DNA from: an uncultured Acidimicrobiales bacterium | GTDB lineage: Bacteria; Actinomycetota; Acidimicrobiia; Acidimicrobiales; Bin134 | Reading direction: 5' to 3' | DNA length: 64,000 nucleotides | Assembly: GCA_951813555.1 (NCBI GenBank) | Contig: OX638344.1 | Coordinates: 3,101,076 to 3,165,075, forward strand | Shown here: positions 46,465-54,685 of the stretch, piece after piece | Position numbering within the stretch: position 1 is the first letter of the stretch | Layout: the number at the start of each line of letters is the position of its first letter | Notes under the pieces: model-generated | What the model saw: only the letters and a program-made list of their open reading frames with translations | Database searches by the model: none | What the model was told of the DNA's origin: nothing | Translations under genes and position numbers: made by a program

Positions 46465-49400
46465 CAATTCAGCTCCATCCAGCACATCAACTTGGGCTTG
46501 GGGGCATCCAGGGGAACATTCACTTGCTTGAGGTACGTGTCTCGGACGTGGCCGAGCACCAGCTTGCGTGCTTCGGTCAAGGTCGGCTTATCGGTGACAC
46601 ATCGGCGAGGGGTGTTGGGCTTGGAGCGGATGCACTCGATGATCTCACCGGGCGACTCCAAGACCCTCTGTTGGTCGAGATCCCAGAGGTACCATCTTGT
46701 CGGACCTGCTTCCAGGGTGAATATCTGCTGTTCTGTGTCGAGAGCTGGCAGCCCGTAGCAGAAGAACACCCCACGGGCACCTTTGCTGAGCTTCTTGCGG
46801 CCTGAGAACGCCGACCCAGGAAAATTGTCCAGCCGCTCGGCCAACTCTGGGTGCTCCTTAACCAAGGTCTGGTACTCCAGATGCATGTCCTCAACCGCGG
46901 TGCGGGCGCCCTCGTAGGAAGCGTTGAACTCCTTCAGCGCCTCATAGTCGTCCTCAGGGGTGAGGAGCTTGCGCCCCTCGATGCCCATCGTCTTCGAGAT
47001 CAGAAGGGTCTTGTGAGTGACTCGCTCATACAAGGTGAGCATCTTCTTGAGATCGTCCGGCGGCAGGAAGTTCCAGAACAACACTTGATCTCGCTCGCCG
47101 GCTAGCTCTGGATGGTCCGCCACCATGCGGTCCTCGACCTCTGGATTCATGCGCCGGTCTACACGGCCGATGCGCTGCATGAGCCGCACGGGATTCCAGT
47201 GGATGTCGTAGTTGACGAGCCGGCTGGCGTCTTGAAGGTTGAGGCCTTCCGACAACACATCAGTAGAGATCAGCACCCTGATCTCTCTATCGCCGTTGGC
47301 AGCCAGTTCAGTCGAGCTGCTGGCGTTGTAATAGGGGGCAAACCGACGGATGACATCGGCCCGATTCGCCGTCGATCCTCCGTCTATCTGCTCCACGCCG
47401 TCGATGCCCGCCTCCTTTAGATGAAGGGCGACATAGCGGGCAGTGTCGGCAAACTCGGTGAACACCAACACTTTGCGGTCGGCCAGGTCCTTGCTTCGCA
47501 GCAATCGTGTGAGCTTCTTGAGCTTGTCGTCTTGTGCTGGGGTGAACCGATTGGTGAGATCGAGGAACTGGGAAATCTGGTCGAGATCTAGGTAGATCTC
47601 GCTCAGGATCTCAGTCACGTCGTATTCGTCGCGGGAGAGCCGCCTCTCGGCCGCAGCGTCGAGCAGCTCCGGGGGAATGACATCCTCATCGGCATCGGCT
47701 TCGTCGTCTTCATCATTGAAAGGCAGGCCAAGCTGGTTTTCGGGGTGGTAGCCGATGACGGAGGCATGTTGGCGCTTCCAGCGGTCGTAGCGCTTCTTCT
47801 CTGACTCGGTCTCGCTGTGAATCTCGACAAAGGCCAGCAGCTTCCGCATCAGAAGATCGAGCGACTTCTCGAATGCGTACACCGAGCTCTCAAACCGCTT
47901 AAGGAACATGGTGCGAATGAGGCCGACAACCTGCTTTTGGCGATTTTCCTCAAAGGCGTCGATGCTGTCGTCGGGGCCGATGTAGTAGGCCAGCGGGTAG
48001 TAAATGGCCAGGGAGAAGAGCGGGTTCTTCTTCTCGAAAGCCCTCTCGAATAGGTCAAGCACCTCACCGTAGGAAGACCGGATGGAGTACTCAGCCACCT
48101 TGGGAGGGCGGCGCTCTGGAAACGCCGATGACTCCCCTCGCTCCTGGATCTGGCTGGCCTTCGCATAGGCTCGGCTTCGCTGCACTACCAGCGCTCCGAA
48201 AATCTCGTTGCCTGAAAGTGCCTCGCTGGCCTCGGGGGTGAATCCCTCGAAAAGCGTGACTTCCTCTCCACCCAGCTGCTCTTTAAGCCGACGTTCCATG
48301 ACGTTGAAGCGTCCTGTGAGGCTGTGGACGCCCAGGGTCTGGGAGAAATAAGCGTCGTCGCGCTGGGTGAACAGCTCGACCATGTGGCGGAAGTCAGCCA
48401 GGCGGTTGTTGACCGGCGTGGCGGTGAGCATGAACACCTGCTTGGGACGCGCCGAACTTTCAAGCAGGTCGTAGAGACGCCAGTAGCGGGAGCGGAGATC
48501 GGGTTCATCTGGGGTTTCGGGGCGACGGCCTTGGCGACCGGGGTTGCGGAAGTGGTGAGCCTCATCGATGACCACGGCATCGGCCAGCTCTGAGATGCGT
48601 TCGAACCGCTCGGGAAAATCGCCGGTGCGGTTTAAGTCGGTGTGGCTGAACACGGTGAGGTTGGAGAAATCTGCCCCGCCCCCGAATCCGCCGATATGCG
48701 ACAGCCATCGGCGGAGGTGGGGTTCCCAGACCCCTTCCTTGGCGGCTTTGGGGGCGAAGATCACCACCCTCTTGTTCTCGTGTAGCACCAGCCGCTCCAC
48801 CAGCATCAACCCAACGAAGGTCTTGCCCAGGCCGACGCCGTCGCAGAGGAAAGCTCCTCCGTATTGGCGGGCGATCTTCATCAACGACCAGTAGGCCTCC
48901 CGCTGGTACTGGTCGAGGTGGGGGAACATCCGCGAGTGGGACTCATCCCACTCGCCGGCGGTTAGCTCGCGGCCCCGGAAGAACTCGTGGAGGGCTTTGG
49001 CGTAGACATCGAAGGGGGTGAACTCGGCGGTATGGCGGGTGATGGTCCGCAGCACATCCTCGGTGACCTCTTCGGCTTGTTCCCAGTGGATGTCGAACCA
49101 GTCCTGGAGCTCGGCCACCTCCCGGCCGCTCTGGATTTGAATGTTCAGCTCGATATTCTTGGTGAGCCCGGCCCCGGTGAAGTTGCTGGAGCCGACCAGC
49201 GCCTTCGCTCCGATCACATCGAGCTTGGCGTGGGTGATGTAGGCCTTGGCGTGGAACTTGTCCTGCTTGTACACCCGGCACTCGATCTTGCCCTCCTTCA
49301 AGGCTTCGACCACTGCCTCTACGCCTTCAAGGAAAGGGTTGTCGTCTTTCTCGGTTTCCAGGCTGTCGTCCAGCCGCCCGACCCGGCGCTTGATCGCCTC

Positions 49401-49631
49401 GGCGAAGGCATTGCGGGTCTTCAGCGATACCTCGTCGCCCATGAGGATGCGGATCTTGTCGAGCTGCTGCCACCTGCCATCGAGGGCCAGCAGCGCCCCG
49501 ATCTCGAAGAACCCCGTGGCGATGTCGAACGTGTCGGCGATCTCAGTCCACTGCTGGAGGTATTGCAGCCCAGTCCACCCCGACACACTGTTGTCAACAA
49601 TGAACAGCTCCCCGCCGCCCCTATCGCTCAC
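46464..49631 (-). CDS. PLD-domain SNF2-type helicase
   Basis: A 1055-residue protein. The N-terminus is a phospholipase-D-like domain with HAKAYI (His127, Lys129) and GSSNFTGAGL (147-156), one HKD motif as in PLD nucleases such as BfiI. An SF2 helicase follows: motif I DGVGLGKTF (264-272), DEAH at 356-359, motif III LTATPVNN, motif V STDVLSEGLNL and motif VI QRIGRVDR. This joins a candidate nuclease and a DNA translocase in one chain, as in restriction-like defence systems. The start is GTG 49631. It leads the operon containing the methyltransferase and the zinc-finger protein. Confidence 0.88.
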   Translation of the reverse strand: MSDRGGGELFIVDNSVSGWTGLQYLQQWTEIADTFDIATGFFEIGALLALDGRWQQLDKIRILMGDEVSLKTRNAFAEAIKRRVGRLDDSLETEKDDNPFLEGVEAVVEALKEGKIECRVYKQDKFHAKAYITHAKLDVIGAKALVGSSNFTGAGLTKNIELNIQIQSGREVAELQDWFDIHWEQAEEVTEDVLRTITRHTAEFTPFDVYAKALHEFFRGRELTAGEWDESHSRMFPHLDQYQREAYWSLMKIARQYGGAFLCDGVGLGKTFVGLMLVERLVLHENKRVVIFAPKAAKEGVWEPHLRRWLSHIGGFGGGADFSNLTVFSHTDLNRTGDFPERFERISELADAVVIDEAHHFRNPGRQGRRPETPDEPDLRSRYWRLYDLLESSARPKQVFMLTATPVNNRLADFRHMVELFTQRDDAYFSQTLGVHSLTGRFNVMERRLKEQLGGEEVTLFEGFTPEASEALSGNEIFGALVVQRSRAYAKASQIQERGESSAFPERRPPKVAEYSIRSSYGEVLDLFERAFEKKNPLFSLAIYYPLAYYIGPDDSIDAFEENRQKQVVGLIRTMFLKRFESSVYAFEKSLDLLMRKLLAFVEIHSETESEKKRYDRWKRQHASVIGYHPENQLGLPFNDEDDEADADEDVIPPELLDAAAERRLSRDEYDVTEILSEIYLDLDQISQFLDLTNRFTPAQDDKLKKLTRLLRSKDLADRKVLVFTEFADTARYVALHLKEAGIDGVEQIDGGSTANRADVIRRFAPYYNASSSTELAANGDREIRVLISTDVLSEGLNLQDASRLVNYDIHWNPVRLMQRIGRVDRRMNPEVEDRMVADHPELAGERDQVLFWNFLPPDDLKKMLTLYERVTHKTLLISKTMGIEGRKLLTPEDDYEALKEFNASYEGARTAVEDMHLEYQTLVKEHPELAERLDNFPGSAFSGRKKLSKGARGVFFCYGLPALDTEQQIFTLEAGPTRWYLWDLDQQRVLESPGEIIECIRSKPNTPRRCVTDKPTLTEARKLVLGHVRDTYLKQVNVPLDAPKPKLMCWMELN

Positions 49632-49697
49632 GCCAGCAAGCTACACCAAGGGTGTGACAGCAAGGGGAACAGTGCGTTGAATTATGGGTGCTTGGAG

Positions 49698-50171
49698 ATG
49701 CCGGTGGATAGCATCACCGGCGTGGCGGCTCCGATCAGGTCCTCGAACATCTTCTCCATCGGGTATGAGCAGCGCAGTGTCGACGATCTCGTCGCGGCCC
49801 TGCAAGATCACCAGGTAAGCGTGCTGGTCGACGTCCGCATGAATCCAACCTCCCGCAAGAAAGGCTTCTCCAAGACGGCGCTTACCAACGCCTTGGCTGA
49901 AGCTGGCATCGAGTATCGCCACGAGAGGGATCTGGGCAACCCGAAGGAGAATCGCGATCCATTCCGGCGAGGGTTGATATCAGCCCGCGAGCGCTATCTT
50001 CGCCATCTCCGTGACGGCGCCTCGGAGGCATTTAACGACTTGATCCAACTTGCTCGATCCACGCGGATAGCATTGCTTTGTTACGAGCGTGATCACCACC
50101 AGTGCCATCGCTCCTGCATAATCGAAACCGCCCAGGAGGAGCACCCCGGGCTCGGTTTCCTAGCCATCTGA
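49698..50171 (+). CDS. DUF488 family protein
   Basis: A protein of about 157 residues of the DUF488 family: IFSIGYEQRSVDDLVAAL, VLVDVRMNPTSRKKGFSK and the C-terminal ALLCYERDHHQCHRSCI, whose Cys/His pair is typical. The function is unknown; members are often seen near defence genes. ATG 49698 has a GGAG directly against it, so TTG 49692 or GTG 49722 are alternatives. It is divergent from the PLD-helicase gene with 66 bases between, so both promoters lie there. Confidence 0.78.
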   Translation: MPVDSITGVAAPIRSSNIFSIGYEQRSVDDLVAALQDHQVSVLVDVRMNPTSRKKGFSKTALTNALAEAGIEYRHERDLGNPKENRDPFRRGLISARERYLRHLRDGASEAFNDLIQLARSTRIALLCYERDHHQCHRSCIIETAQEEHPGLGFLAI

Positions 50172-50195
50172 TCAATCGACAAGGTCGTAATCGCT

Positions 50196-51176
50196 TTACA
50201 AGTTTGGTTCGTGAGACTCCACAGAAGCTGTCACGGTTGCTAACTGGGAAAAATCAAGACGTTCGAGGAAGCTGGTACCGTGTTCTTCGCAGAAGTTCTC
50301 AGTTGCACCAGCAATCATCTCTGCAGCAACTACCAGGGCCGGTAATGCAAATTCGTGGTCTGGGCCAATACTCAAGTTAACCCAGTTGAGATAAAAAGAG
50401 TGAGTGTCCCCCAACCTGTCGCCCGGCAGGTCTGTCTCATGATCGTCACCTCTCACAAAAGTACAGTCGAACCCCAGTGGACTGATTTGACCCAGTACAC
50501 GCAGAAGACTCATCTTGGGAATTCCAGTATATCGACTCAATAGGTCTGCATTCATATGAACATTTCTTGGTAGGTCCGCAGGACAACCAAACCGAATCAT
50601 GCTTAATACTGCACCCCTTTCTTCAATCGTCATTCGAAGAAGTATGTCAAAAAATGAACGTGCATGATGTTCTGCAACACCTTGAAGTTGAGCGTCACCA
50701 GATATATCGAGACGCTCATGAAGCCGGTCCAACACAGGCGGCATGTAACGCTCTCTCAATTGTTTTCCAAGCTTGTTTGCAATTTCATCGCATAGTTGTT
50801 GTGGTGTCATCTGGCTTAAGTCCATATAGTCTACTGTATCAAGTAAGCCTGAAATCGGAGTGTCGTCAAACCTGGCAGGAAGAATATACTCGTAATCGTC
50901 CTTCAGAGCGCGTGCTTGTGCACTCTTAAGTTCCAAATTGGGCCAAACTTTGTCCGCATATTCCTTAGAGACAAATATCACACAATATTTGCATGAATTT
51001 TGAAATACATCACTCAAGTAGTCATATAAATTCTTTCCCCACAATTCAGTCCTCTTGTCTTTGTCATAAAATGCGCGGATGCCTCGACCCTTGAGTCCTT
51101 CGGCGACATCTTCCACATACTGACGTTGTTCACCAGCAAATGAAAGACCGACATCGTATTCGAAATATTCTTCCAT
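50196..51176 (-). CDS. TIR-domain protein, probable NADase defence effector
   Basis: A 326-residue protein with an N-terminal TIR domain (about residues 1-140): YDVGLSFAGEQRQY, then GIRAFYDKDKRTELWGKNL, CVIFVSKEYADK and WPNLELKSAQ, where Glu82 after Trp78 fits the NADase glutamate. The remaining ~185 residues are mostly helical and unrecognised; they may sense infection or multimerise. Bacterial TIR proteins degrade NAD or make cyclic-ADP-ribose-type signals. No ThsA-type or sirtuin partner is adjacent. The gene is clearly AT-richer than the window average, which suggests horizontal transfer. Confidence 0.85.
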   Translation of the reverse strand: MEEYFEYDVGLSFAGEQRQYVEDVAEGLKGRGIRAFYDKDKRTELWGKNLYDYLSDVFQNSCKYCVIFVSKEYADKVWPNLELKSAQARALKDDYEYILPARFDDTPISGLLDTVDYMDLSQMTPQQLCDEIANKLGKQLRERYMPPVLDRLHERLDISGDAQLQGVAEHHARSFFDILLRMTIEERGAVLSMIRFGCPADLPRNVHMNADLLSRYTGIPKMSLLRVLGQISPLGFDCTFVRGDDHETDLPGDRLGDTHSFYLNWVNLSIGPDHEFALPALVVAAEMIAGATENFCEEHGTSFLERLDFSQLATVTASVESHEPNL

Positions 51177-51293
51177 GACCCTTGCTCTTCCTACGGTGAT
51201 CCAAGTTCACTTGATCCCATTTATTAGGATGCTTTATAGCAGTAACAGGACGGCAAAGAGAATCCAAATAGTGGACGAGACCCGAAGCAGCCA

Positions 51294-51327
51294 GGTGGGG
51301 TGGCACTGCAATCAGCGCCACCCCACC
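51294..51327. repeat. Perfect 11-bp inverted repeat in the 330-base gap upstream of the TIR gene
   Basis: GGTGGGGTGGC (51294-51304) and GCCACCCCACC (51317-51327) can form an 11-bp stem with a 12-base loop. No T-run follows on either strand, so it is not a clear intrinsic terminator. The rest of the 51177-51506 gap has no convincing gene: the short open frames in it look random. The stretch next to the TIR start (up to about 51245) is AT-rich and may hold its promoter. Confidence 0.6.
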
Positions 51328-51506
51328 CTTCTGAAGTCTGCTACCAGGAGCTTAGCCAGTAGCGAGAGGCCTACCTGGAGCGTACGCAAGTCACGATAGC
51401 GGAACCTCAGGCCCTGGGGATCTCAGAGATTCAGTACAAATGCAAGAGGCTTTCTCGAACTGCATTGCGCGCTTCCATCTCACACGAGAGGTTCAGGAGT
51501 GCTCGG

Positions 51507-51743
51507 TCAGGACTCCTGAGCTAGGAGCTCCCGATTGACGGCCTGTCGAATCCACGATGACACTGAACGGTCGTCGGCTTCGGCGGCTGCCCGGACCTGT
51601 TCGAGCACGTCAGGAGGAAACCTCACCGGTACCAACTCGGTCAGACGCTGCTTACGTCGCCTCACGGGTCCTTGTGGAGTCAAGTTCTCGGGGTTGCTAT
51701 AGAAGGCGTGCTCTTCTTCTGGGGTCATTTTCGACTCGTTCAC
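51507..51743 (-). CDS. Ribbon-helix-helix antitoxin
   Basis: A 78-residue protein. The C-terminal half, LTELVPVRFPPDVLEQVRAA followed by DDRSVSSWIRQAVN, is a ribbon-helix-helix DNA-binding fold. The acidic N-terminus (TPEEEHAFYSNPENLTP) resembles the toxin-binding arm of BrnA-like antitoxins. GTG 51743 is chosen: GGAGG lies 4 bases upstream and the GTG overlaps the toxin stop (GTGA). It should bind the toxin encoded just before it. Confidence 0.82.
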   Translation of the reverse strand: MNESKMTPEEEHAFYSNPENLTPQGPVRRRKQRLTELVPVRFPPDVLEQVRAAAEADDRSVSSWIRQAVNRELLAQES

Positions 51744-52051
51744 CGATCCTCCATGTACTGAATTGCCAGGCGTGCTGGCGCGACGTAGCACCCAATCGGG
51801 CGGCACTTCGCTGGGTTGCCAGAATCTGGCGGAGCCAGTGGCACAACCAGAACTCTTCCTTCCAAAGCAGACACCATCAGCCAGTGGGCTGGGGGTTTCG
51901 CCGGGTAGAAGTGCGGATCGCTCTGCCAGACCTCGTTGACGTCATCAATGCCCAGAGAGGCGTGCTTGAACAGGTGAGCTGCCTGGCGGTCGATCTCAAA
52001 TGGATTGTGGTCATCTAAGAGGTCCAAATCGAATGGGTTTTCTGCCTGCAT
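51740..52051 (-). CDS. BrnT-like toxin of a type II pair
   Basis: A 103-residue protein. The pattern FEIDRQAAHLFKHASLGIDDVNEVWQSDPHF, with later LPLA and RPIGCYVAPARLAIQYMED, resembles the RelE-fold BrnT toxins (xxKHgvsfeeaxevf layout), which cleave RNA. The match is by pattern only. The toxin-first order with the RHH antitoxin overlapping by 4 bases is as in BrnTA. ATG 52051. Confidence 0.65.
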   Translation of the reverse strand: MQAENPFDLDLLDDHNPFEIDRQAAHLFKHASLGIDDVNEVWQSDPHFYPAKPPAHWLMVSALEGRVLVVPLAPPDSGNPAKCRPIGCYVAPARLAIQYMEDR

Positions 52052-52250
52052 ATTGTATTACAAGCGGATACGAAAACCAACACACTCCCCCATTGGGGGA
52101 AGGCCACGTTGGGGTCCTCCTCGCCGATTTCTTGCGCAAGGGCCCATAGGTCGTCTCCTTCAAACAGTTCTGTCAAGGCCCGACGACCCTCGGGCGATAA
52201 GTGCGGATCTCTATCACCTGACCCGCGATAGCGACTGTACCGACTGACTC
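52015..52250 (-). other. Protein-like open frame without a normal start codon
   Basis: Upstream of the toxin gene, a minus-strand frame reads RDPHLSPEGRRALTELFEGD, then LWALAQEIGEEDP, before running into the toxin 5' end and stopping at 52015-52017. The composition looks like real protein, yet there is no ATG or GTG at its head (TTG inside ALTEL is the only option, giving about 50 codons). It may be the tail of a gene whose 5' part was lost, or a short gene with an unusual start. Confidence 0.3.
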
Positions 52251-52286
52251 TCTCGAATACTCCTAAGTCACTTCGGCAGAGGCTGA

Positions 52287-53498
52287 TTACGGCCGCTGGC
52301 GGACGGAGGCGGGGGTTAGGTCGGATGCTTTGGGGACGCCGATTAGGGCGAGAGTTCGGGTTAGGTCTTCGGTGAATTGGTCGAGGAGGTGGTCGACGCC
52401 GGGTTCGCCGGCGGCGGCTAGGGCGTATAAGTAGGGGCGGCCGAACATGACGGCATCGGCGCCGAGGGCGAGGGCCATGGCGATGTGGCTGCCTCGGCGG
52501 ACGCCGCCGTCGCAGATGATGTCGAGGGTGCCGCCCACTGCGTCGGCTACTTGGGGGACGAGCTCCAGGATGGGGGGTGCGCCGTCAAGCTGGCGGCCGC
52601 CGTGGTTGGAGAGGATTATCCCGTCAACGCCCTGTTCGGCAGCGATTTGGGCATCGCCTACCGATTGCACGCCTTTGAGCACTAGCTTCCCGTTCCAACG
52701 CTCACGCAGCCAGTCCAAGTCGTCCCACGAGAGCGCCTGGTTGAACTGGTTGTGGGCAAACTCGGCCAAGCCCAAAGCGGAGCTGCCGTCGTAGCCCTGT
52801 ACACCGGTCAGGTTGGCGAACGTGATCGGGTCGGACCGCAGCAATGACCACGTCCAACCCGGGCGGCGCAGCCCGTCCAAAACGGTGTCGGGTCCCAGTG
52901 TGGGCGGCAGGGTGAAGCCCCGGCGCACGTCGCGCTCACGGCGGCCGAACACTGGCGTGTCCACCGCCACCAGCAGGGCCTCGTAATCGCAGGCCGCGGC
53001 CCGCTGAAGCCACTCGGCCACCAGACCCCGGTCCCGCCAGAAGTAGAGCTGGAACCACAGCGGGCCGTCGCTCACCTCTCTGATCTCCTCGATCGAGCGG
53101 GTGCTCAAAGTGGAAAGCGAATAGGCGATCCCTTTGCGGGCCGCGGCCCGGGCCACGGCCCGCTCCCCGTCGGGGCACATGATGCGGGTGAATCCTGTGG
53201 GTGACAGGGCCAGCGGCACCGGATGGCGCCGGCCCAGCAGCTCCACCGAGGTGTCCAGCTCCGACACGTCTCTCAGCACCCGGGGGACGAATTCCCATAG
53301 ATCGAACGCCGCGGCGTTGCGCTCCATAGACAGCTCGTCCTCAGCCGCCCCGTCGATGTAATCGAACACCCCAACAGGCAGCCGCTTACGGGCTAGTTCC
53401 CGAAGATCAGCCACCGACGCTGCCCGGCTAAGCCGCCGCCTGGCCCGATTCGGCTCAAACCGCCGAAACCGCGCCACCGACCGCAGCGTCCGGATCAT
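52287..53498 (-). CDS. FMN-dependent alpha-hydroxy-acid oxidase/dehydrogenase
   Basis: A protein of about 403 residues of the lactate dehydrogenase/glycolate oxidase family. FDYIDGAAEDELSMERN, PLALSPTGF, WFQLYF and LVAVDTPVFGRRERD line the FMN site, and SNHGGRQLDG carries the catalytic His with Arg. It oxidises L-2-hydroxyacids to ketoacids. The start is ATG 53498 or GTG 53507. It stands alone between the toxin-antitoxin pair and the phosphonate cassette, so the substrate cannot be inferred from context. Confidence 0.88.
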   Translation of the reverse strand: MIRTLRSVARFRRFEPNRARRRLSRAASVADLRELARKRLPVGVFDYIDGAAEDELSMERNAAAFDLWEFVPRVLRDVSELDTSVELLGRRHPVPLALSPTGFTRIMCPDGERAVARAAARKGIAYSLSTLSTRSIEEIREVSDGPLWFQLYFWRDRGLVAEWLQRAAACDYEALLVAVDTPVFGRRERDVRRGFTLPPTLGPDTVLDGLRRPGWTWSLLRSDPITFANLTGVQGYDGSSALGLAEFAHNQFNQALSWDDLDWLRERWNGKLVLKGVQSVGDAQIAAEQGVDGIILSNHGGRQLDGAPPILELVPQVADAVGGTLDIICDGGVRRGSHIAMALALGADAVMFGRPYLYALAAAGEPGVDHLLDQFTEDLTRTLALIGVPKASDLTPASVRQRP

Positions 53499-53568
53499 GC
53501 CCACCACCTGAATTTACCGCGCCACTGCTCACCGCCCCTGTTCCGACGCACCCTTCTTCTAGGGGTGG

Positions 53569-53606
53569 TAGATTGCCAGCGGACCGCTTGGTCCAATTGG
53601 GGGGGG
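53569..53606 (+). promoter_or_regulatory. Promoter-like element, small hairpin and G8 tract before the phosphonate cassette
   Basis: TAGATT (53569-53574) could be a -10 box. The 5-bp inverted repeat GGACC-gctt-GGTCC follows at 53581-53594 and could be an operator or leader hairpin. A run of eight G (53599-53606) ends 5 bases before ATG 53612 and would serve as a ribosome site. No confident -35 is seen. Confidence 0.35.
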
Positions 53607-53611
53607 TATCC

Positions 53612-54651
53612 ATGTTCCCACACACACACGTAAGTTCCGACTATTAAGCATTCTTATCGCTTTCATATTGGTGGGAGCACTAGCTGTTGGGTGCGGGGAC
53701 GACGATGATGGTCGACCCAGCAAGCTTGTTTTCAGCCAAGTGCCAGCCGAAGATGCAACCGGCATGGCCGAGGCCTACTCAACGACGATTGATATTCTCA
53801 TTGACAATGTTGAAGGCCTAGACGAAATAGAATTCGTCCTTGCCACTGAATACGCTGGAATGGTAGAAGGCATCATCGCCGGGCGAATTGATATAGCCCA
53901 ATTCGGTCCTTTTGCCTATGTAATCGCAACCAAGAATGGGGCCAACCTTGAAGTCGCTGGTGCCGCGATAAGGAAACAAGGAGCGGCTCCAGGGTATCGA
54001 AGTTACTTGGTAACTGGAAAAGACAGCGGAATTTCAAGCCTCGAAGATCTTGCCGGCAGGTCAGTATGCTTCACCGACCCAGGTTCAACTTCGGGATTCC
54101 TATTCCCTTCAGAGGGTCTACTCTCGGTAGGTCTTGACCCATCAGAAGGCTCAACTGATATAACCCCAGTCTTCGCCGGTGGGCACGACGCATCGATCTT
54201 GAGCGTCGCGAATGGAGATTGTGACGCAGGATTCGCGGCCGATATTTTCCTAAAGAGCCAACCAGATGACGCTGGTCCCGGCAGACTCCAGGAATCGGGA
54301 GACCTTGATGGCATTCTCGACAGAGTGAATGGACTTGATGTCAATCCTGAAAGTGCTGAATTAGCGATCATCTGGAAAACGGAATTCATTGCTGCCGCAC
54401 CCTTCGCAATTAACATAGATACACTTCCTGAGGACATGGTCGACGAGATCACCGCTGTCCTGACCGAAAAAGCTAATGCTACCTACGCCCTAGCCAACGG
54501 CTATTGCGAGGGGACAGACGCAGACCACAATTGCAACATCGGTGCAGGAGGTGTTGGAGATTGGGGATACATCGACGTAGGAGGCGACTCCTATTACGAC
54601 GGCATCCGCCGTGTCTGTGAAGTAACTGGCGCTGTCGAGTGCGAAGGCTAG
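53612..54651 (+). CDS. phnD: Phosphonate-type ABC substrate-binding lipoprotein (PhnD-like), start interrupted by a frameshift
   Basis: The mature part matches PhnD periplasmic phosphonate/phosphite-binding proteins: KLVFSQVPAEDATGMA, YAGMVEGIIAGRIDIAQFGP, and LEDLAGRSVCFTDPGSTSG. A lipoprotein signal, RLLSILIAFILVGALAVGC, precedes it, but no ordinary start lies in that frame. The likely start, ATG 53612, is in another frame and stops after 11 codons. Between them is a (CA)5 run at 53619-53628; with four CA units the ATG would read straight into the signal peptide. This is either a slippage-prone locus, a broken gene or a sequencing error. TTG 53668 would delete most of the signal. Confidence 0.75.
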
Positions 54652-54685
54652 TCAGAGAAGCCACACCTAATCGCCAAAACCCTCA

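Noticed and set aside
52096..52110. CCCCCATTGGGGG-type inverted repeat
   Set aside because: Short stem without a T-run; it lies inside the protein-like frame and is too common in GC-rich DNA to call a terminator.
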